Of a DNA stretch of 64,000 nt, positions 58,100 to 64,000 are shown piece by piece. Position 1 is the stretch's first letter, and each line of letters begins with the position of its first letter. The stretch is from Heliocidaris tuberculata. Lineage: Eukaryota; Echinodermata; Echinoidea; Camarodonta; Echinometridae. Position numbers and translations under genes: made by a program. The notes below the pieces were generated by a model, which searched no databases, was not told where the DNA came from, and saw only the letters and a program-made list of their open reading frames with translations. The DNA lies in the NCBI GenBank assembly GCA_025618425.1, contig CM046836.1, positions 23,616,756 to 23,680,755 of the forward strand, read 5' to 3'.

Positions 58100-58740
58100 G
58101 TTAAATGTATCTATAGATTTAGCATTCTAAAGAGCATGAGGCAAATCATTCCAAATTTTACCACCAGCGTATCTTAAACTATTCTTATAACATTCGAGAG
58201 TAGGCTTAGGTAGAACCACATTCAATGTATTGGCAAGCCTAGTATTAAAACCGTGTCTATCAAAAACCATTACCATAGTTTCATTGCACAATTAGTCCAT
58301 GAATATAGTTATATATAATACCAGCTAAAAAGTAATCACCTCTATTATCAATGGATTACCATTTCAATGATTTCATTACATTCAAGATATTTACATTATA
58401 GTCGAAATTCCCTACAACAATTTGTGCAGCTCTTTTATGTAGTCTTAAAAGAATGCTTCTATTTTGTAAAGAAAATCCCCCCCCCCTCCCATACGGAGCA
58501 AGAATAATAACAGATTGACTGTATGGTACATTTGCATATTTTATTCAAGATAGTAGATCTTACAAAGTTACTGAGCTTTCTTAAAGTAAAAAAAAAATTA
58601 TATGAATATCCCATAATAATCTATCATCAATGTCTATATCTAGATCAAATGATACTTCTTACTTGTTTGATTGCTTCATTATTGATATGTACCTGTAGAC
58701 TAAAGTTCATTACAACCTCGTGAGTTACTACTCACAAGCA
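58100..58740 (-). mobile_element. Decayed CR1/L2-like LINE, C-terminal end
   Basis: Minus-strand frames give LQNRSILLRLHKRAAQIVVG, NFDYNVNILNVMKSLKW, then FDRHGFNTRLANTLNVVLPK, YKNSLRYAGGKIWNDLPHAL. This matches the region after the reverse transcriptase in CR1/L2-type LINEs (LQKRAAR..., SLRYxGxxIWNxLP). Stops and frame changes throughout. Poly-C at 58478-58490. Confidence 0.65.
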
Positions 58741-59951
58741 TAACATTACTCTTGTTAGTATAGGTTTTCCCGGCCAATTTCGCAATTTTGTCAGTCAAAT
58801 TCATTTTACGAGCATTATTTCAACAATTTTCGTCATGCCATGCTATTCGGCAGTTCAAATTAATGAACTGTGCATTCGAATTCATCTGATAAGCATTCAC
58901 ATTCACATTTCAGGCAGTCAAATTAACACTCTTTTCATTCAAGTTCACAGGTCACGCACATATTTTATAAAGCCTTCATTCAATTTATCATTGCATGGTG
59001 ATCACGCAACAAACCTGTTCCTGCATTCGAATTCATATTGGAGCATCCAATTTAGCGTATTGAGCATTCAATTAAAAAAAAAATTCCCCAACATCATTTG
59101 TGATAAATTTCCTATTGTCTTATATTGTGTGTTTGACATGATTTTTTTTTTCATTGAAGATAGGACCTACATGTTTTGGGGTATGGCCAGTTCTAAAGAT
59201 CCTATCGTTTGAGCGAATAAAGTTTTATTTATTGTTTTTTTTTTCGTGTGGTCGTGGATGTAAATATATGTTTTCCCGCCCAATTTCATCAGGGTTGCAT
59301 TCGAATTCATGAATAGGCGTTCAAGATCGAACGATTTTCGTCAGCTTTCTGTTATCATGGCTCATTTTCATTCTTTGAGCATTCAATTTCGTTTTATATC
59401 ATTCCTTTTAAATTTTATTTCATTCAATTTAGAGACGCAAAGTTGTCATTTGATTTTGCGCCAGCTGGATAGACGTTCAATTTTCGTCCCAAATACCTAT
59501 TTCAATTTCATTTATAGGCACACACATTAGCACTTTGAACGTTCGAATTCAATTAACATAAACAAGTTTTGTAGTTCTAAGTAAATCTTACCTCATTTTT
59601 ACGTCATATTCACCTTTTTTTCACTGTTTTTAATTATCATGATTAAATAATTTCATTTTCATTTTCAAAGTTCATTTTCAAAATTTATTTTAATGATATT
59701 TCATATTTTTCTTTCTTTATTATAATCCTTTCTTCCAGTTTCACTTTATTCCCTAACAATGTGGATATAACGCTTACAGAAGGGTTATAACTCATAATGT
59801 AAGTGTATTATGTATATTTTTTTTTGTCAGATTGTGCTTTATGTCAAGTTTGGGGTTTGATACATATTACACTATATCAGTTCTAGGTAGTCTTGCTGGT
59901 TGTCAAATGCTTCAGCCAACCTAGCTCTGTCCGTATTCGAGATATGCATCA
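58741..59951. other. AT-rich DNA with degenerate ATTCGAATTCAT repeats
   Basis: Variants of GCATTCGAATTCAT and TTCAAATTCAT are scattered at 20-60 bp spacing between 58800 and 59550. No gene. Confidence 0.45.
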
Positions 59952-60418
59952 GGGAGCTTACGAAACTGGACGGGAGAGCAACAAGACGGGAGAGAGTTAA
60001 CCGACCGTGACGGTCCTCGCACTCTCCTGTCTTGTTTTTCTATCAAGTTACGAAAAAGTAGACGGTGACGCAATGCAGTGTTCACGACCACAATCGCTTC
60101 CCGTCCCCAAGGACGCAAAAACGAGCTTACGATTTCAGGACGGGAGCCTTTGAAGACGGGGAGTCGAGCGAAAAATCGGTGTGCGCATGCGCGACTTCGA
60201 GTATCTCTCCGTCCTGTTTGATTTCAGCAAGGAGTTATCACTTTCAGGATGGTTCTCGGGCGAAATAACGTCCGGTCTAAAGTGGGGACGGGAAGCCGTA
60301 TTGTTGTATAACTGACGATTGAGGGCGGTGCAGTGCGTCGCCGTCCACTTTTACGTAACTGATTGAAAAACAAGACTCTCCCATCCTGTTACTCTCCTGT
60401 CCCGTTTCGTAAGTTCCC
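59952..60418. mobile_element. Palindromic GC-rich MITE, about 467 bp
   Basis: The ends are GGGAGCTTACGAAACTGGAC and GTCCCGTTTCGTAAGTTCCC. Inner phrases (GACGGGAGAG, GCGCATGCGCGAC, TCTAAAGTGGGGACGGGAAG) are arranged as two inverted arms. Half copy at 44608-44917. No target duplication is clear. Confidence 0.75.
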
Positions 60419-60889
60419 TATCTACTATCCTCGGGCCGCCGCCATAGTCTTGTATAACGAGTATATCTGTATGAAAGTGGAGTTATATGAGTTGTTTCTT
60501 GGATGACGGTTTGTCAGATGAATAAGAAATGTCAATATAAGGCAAAGGTCCCATTTCAAGCTCCATAAAGTCTGCATAATTTATTCAAACAGATGCAAAT
60601 TACAAAGAACATAAGCAGTATTAAACGAAAAACACTGCCCAAATGCTACAAATGTTTGCCTATTCGTGAATCTGAATTCTTTAACGTTCATCAGGGCGGT
60701 GCTGGTGGGAATTTGAATGCATTTTACGTGCATTTTTAATTTGAAAGCGCTTTTTAACCGTTTATGTGAGAAAATCATGAAATCGCATGCTAATAAAATT
60801 AAATTGAATGAACTAGTTAGCTTTTTTGAATGTTGATCTCGGTGATCATTCAAATTCGCTCGAAACTGAAAGATCGCATCGTTAAATGG

Positions 60890-61145
60890 GCGATGGTAGA
60901 TAATATTAGTTGTACGATATTAGGTGACTTTAACTGTAATGCTTAGATGAAAGAAGAGATGCCAATGCAGGCAAATTAACATTCTTGCTTAAATTGTGTG
61001 GTTTTAAGCAATTGGTTGAGCTACCTACTCGTATCACGCAGAGTACATGTTCAATTATTGATTTAGTTTTTGCCTCTGATCCCGAGTTCTATTCAGAGAC
61101 TGGCGTGTTTAAAACTAGTATCAGTGATCAATATCTAGTGTAAGA
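60890..61145 (+). mobile_element. LINE endonuclease fragment
   Basis: Frames read ILGDFNCN (catalytic GDFN), LTFLLKLCGFKQLVELPTRI, TQSTCSIIDLVFASDPEFY and TSISDQYLV. This is the C-terminal half of the apurinic-like endonuclease of a CR1/L2-type LINE (xxGDFNxx, T....S.IDLVF..., S DH). About 40 bp is lost or shifted near 60945. Confidence 0.7.
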
Positions 61146-61149
61146 GATT

Positions 61150-61888
61150 TCAACAATGATATCCGAACATTAACTGAGGGCGAGTCTACTGTCACAATGT
61201 GACCGGAATTTAGTTTGGTTTGAAACAGGGACATACTTGATTAGGGACAAGAATTTCAATGGGTGCACATCTTGAATAGGGAACTATGCTAGTCATGTTC
61301 AATAGGCACTGTGCTGTACAGAGAGTGTGTGCATGAGAGGCTTGACTGAATCTGGGTGGGTCAGTTGCACTCAAGTATCTGATCAAGGCAAGACCATGCT
61401 GTGGGAGGAGTTGGGAAAAAGATAGGATGCGCAACCAAGATTTTAGTGACATCTTCCAGTGGCATCGTCCTGGAGAAGACTCCTTGCAACTCACCTTTCA
61501 GTTTTAACATCATGTTAGTGAATTTTATGATTTTCCTTGCATTCAAATTCATGATTTTGGGAAGAATTTTGAAGTTAAAAGGTTATAAAATTATAAAGGT
61601 ATAAAGTTATGTCAGAAGGAAATTGTGACAACTATATTGAACTGTTTAATTTGTAGATAACTAGGAAAAAGTATTAATTTTCATTTTATTTGATATCTAA
61701 TAATGCAGAAAGAATAAGTGAATCTTTTCTTATAAACTGTTGGACTCTGTACCAGTTTTGGAAAGTTTTGGTTTTGAAAAAGGAGAGTAAGAAAATTGCA
61801 TTTTAATTCATGTTTCATTTTTTTTAAATATAACTATGTTTGTTGGAATAATGTGTTCTTGCATATGTGATAATTGTATAATTTTATT
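61150..61888. other. No recognised gene
   Basis: Overlapping minus-strand ORFs at 61210-61552 have no recognisable features. Confidence 0.35.
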
Positions 61889-62191
61889 TCAGGATGACGA
61901 TTTATTAATAAGTTTATCACAATACATAGCTATATTCCTGATAACGATATATCCAGGAAGGATTACAGGAATAGTTGTGAAGTTTATATCATAATTTAGA
62001 GGCATATATACTCCTGCAATATAGAAAGAGCTAGGGTTTTCGGCAGTTGCCATGACTTTGTTTGGTACCATAATATTTTCAACAGCTGTCGATATGGATG
62101 AGCTGGGCTCCTCCTCTTCCCCATGCTCTGACTGGTACATGTAAATTGACCGGCTGAATAGGCGTGTACAACGAGCCTTGGTTTTCGACAT
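61889..62191 (-). CDS. Hypothetical 100-residue ORF
   Basis: Starts MSKTKARCTRLFSRSIYMYQ after a favourable start context (AAG before ATG), with an acidic EHGEEEEPSSS stretch. No family recognised. A TTTCTATATTGCAG sequence inside looks like a splice acceptor, so the real gene, if any, may be spliced differently. Confidence 0.2.
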   Translation of the reverse strand: MSKTKARCTRLFSRSIYMYQSEHGEEEEPSSSISTAVENIMVPNKVMATAENPSSFYIAGVYMPLNYDINFTTIPVILPGYIVIRNIAMYCDKLINKSSS

Positions 62192-62446
62192 CTTGGTCAG
62201 TTTTCTTCAAACACCGAAGCGATATCTGCTACGCTAGACCATATTGGGCAGCATCGTAGGCCAACTTTTTTCAGACGATCAGCACAGGTTATGCATCGAA
62301 CTTGTGAGCTACTTTGAACAGTAAAGCCGGAAACTTGCAATAAGTATGGGCAGCCCATTTTTTAATGATTCTATACATCCCAAAGCTAGCAATTCGTGGA
62401 CATTTTGTTTTATCGATGATGTTGTATTAGTTCTTTACTTTTACCC

Positions 62447-62569
62447 GGGTAAAGTTGACATAGGTATTGATTAATTGAAAATTGTTTGGGTAAAGTTGAC
62501 ATAGGTATTGATTAATTGAAAATTGTTTGGGTAATGTCGACATAGGTATAAATTGAATATTGTATGGGT
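62447..62569 (+). repeat. 41-bp tandem repeat, 3 units
   Basis: Units start GGGTAAAGTTGACATAGGTA at 62447, 62488 and 62529. The first two are nearly identical, the third diverged. Confidence 0.9.
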
Positions 62570-62919
62570 ATGGATCATTAATTCCTTAGTTCTTTTCTTC
62601 CTGAACGCTCATTGATTTTATTAATGGCCATTGTAATAGACAGTTGAAAAGAAGTGAAAAGTATTAGAAACTATTAGATACCATGTACTTGTCTTACAGA
62701 TACATATAAAGCAAGTTGAAATTATGGTGATTGAAAATATTTTACCCTCAGACTATGAAGAGAAGATGTAATAATTGACTCTCATATATGTAAATGATTA
62801 TTTCATATGTGTTGATTGTCATATATCTTTAAAGACTGGAAGAAAGAGATTGAATATAATAAAGATGACATCAATTTAATCTTTAAATTCAATGCTTTAA
62901 TTGTGTAATTGTAGTTGTA

Positions 62920-63430
62920 GCTATCGCTTCAGAAAATCAGATTATTCAATGTTGTATAAACTTCGTATTTTAGAGCACAAGGGGCCCCTCCGAGGGGACA
63001 GAACAGATTATTGCAAGCAAGAAAATTAAGGTTATTGCGTGTTGAAACCTTGCATTTCACATCACTAGAAAATTATTCGTTATACCCCTATCCACCCCCC
63101 TCCTTTGATAGTAGGAAAAATCTGCCACCTCACTTTTGTCGCCACTGGTAGACAGTATTGATACTTGAGATACATTGCTCCTATCTGCATGTAAGGGAGT
63201 GGAGCGACCATGTGATGATGATACCTCGCCTTTTGGAGCACTAGAAAGCTGATCGCAATACTGCAATACGGGGGGGGGGGGGGGGTAGGGGTAGGGGGCA
63301 AAATATACGACAGACAGGGTTTCTAAATGTTAAGAATCATTAATATAGTAGGGACCGTAGTGACAGAGTGCGAAAATCGTTTATTTTAAATACTGAAGGT
63401 TTCCCTGATTATTAGATTGCTGACAATAGC
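62920..63430 (-). repeat. Paralogue of the flanks of the 8.1-kb element (empty site)
   Basis: Reverse complement aligns first with 29800-30077, then directly with 38219-38425 and 38660-38735, joined at GAGCAATGTATCTCAAGTAT without the CACAGTGTG element. Contains poly-G at 63270-63286. Confidence 0.8.
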
Positions 63431-64000
63431 TGGGTGGGTTAGGGTCAAAATTTTGGATTATCGGAACACGGCGGACAAAAGCACCATTTTTTGTGTGAAG
63501 CTTCCTTAGAGTATATAAAATGATTTTAACCGAGGCGCCTTCGCGAAATATGTCCGTAACCATGGTAACAGGCAAATATCTAAGATGACTACTTGTTATT
63601 GCCAAGTTGCTGCCTAATTCTTATGAATTTGTATCTTAGGTCTCTTTTGTCTCATTCATTGCTTTGGCTTTGGCTTTATGCTCACTAGTTCCAAACACGT
63701 TCTCTGTTTTTCAATAATATTCTTGTCATCTCAGCTCACTTCACCAATTCATTGCACAGTTTATACTTCATGATCACTCACCACTATATATCGATCACGA
63801 CGTCGACGGTGAGTGCACAATCCATCACATTCCGTATTCATTCTAGTCACAACTTAGCTGTATTGTATGCATCCTATAAATATATTATAATACACGTGCA
63901 ACACGATTGGCTGAAAGTTTTGACTCCTTTATTACTGTCATGATGAACATAATGTGCACGCAAGCACCGATCGATGGAGGATGAACACATGAACTACATG
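63431..64000. other. No recognised gene
   Basis: No exons, repeats or RNA genes were recognised to the right edge. Confidence 0.4.

Noticed and set aside
61210..61552. Overlapping minus-strand ORFs of 94 and 63 residues
   Set aside because: Two frames of the same DNA, no recognisable domain or start context.

Overview
The window is animal nuclear DNA from a marine deuterostome, most probably an echinoderm of sea-urchin type. Genes are split into short exons with GT/AG introns. The rest is packed with palindromic MITEs, LINE fragments of two groups, microsatellites and very long G/C homopolymers. The organism call is an inference; no marker settles it.

Cellular genes are few. A class I SAM-dependent methyltransferase resembling juvenile hormone acid O-methyltransferase occurs twice on the minus strand. 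Copy 1 (exons between 7392 and 1019) has all four recognisable exons but a frame break in the first. Copy 2 (exons between 56969 and 46781) has intact exons 2-4, with exon 1 presumably beyond the right edge. The copies are a segmental duplication, so each serves as an empty-site control for insertions in the other. A lone VWC-domain exon lies at 7857-8080 (+), and a tRNA-Arg(UCU)-like gene at 56296-56375 (+).

The centre (22689-42977) is a nest of mobile DNA. The outer layer is a fold-back element with TTAA at both ends, long inverted arms and arrays of a 215-228 bp repeat inside each arm. Into it are inserted a near-complete L1/Tx1-like LINE (23016-27555, minus), a 9.85 kb block (29365-39216) and a hAT-like MITE (39870-40288). 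The 9.85 kb block itself carries an 8.14 kb element (30078-38218) with ends made of hundreds of bases of CACAGTGTG-type repeats. That element holds a spliced multi-exon gene of unknown function (31804-36272, perhaps to 37268). A paralogous site without it lies at 62920-63430.

Inside the introns of methyltransferase copy 2 are two more well-delimited elements. One is a 597-bp Penelope/retrozyme-like element with a hammerhead ribozyme and a 13-bp target duplication (48447-49043). The other is a 3.3 kb fold-back element with minisatellite arms and a 9-bp target duplication (50556-53876); copy 1 keeps its empty site. Other LINE remains lie at 11125-12645, 16260-18010, 18783-19660, 58100-58740 and 60890-61145. 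The remaining DNA is intron, degenerate repeat or sequence with no recognisable function.
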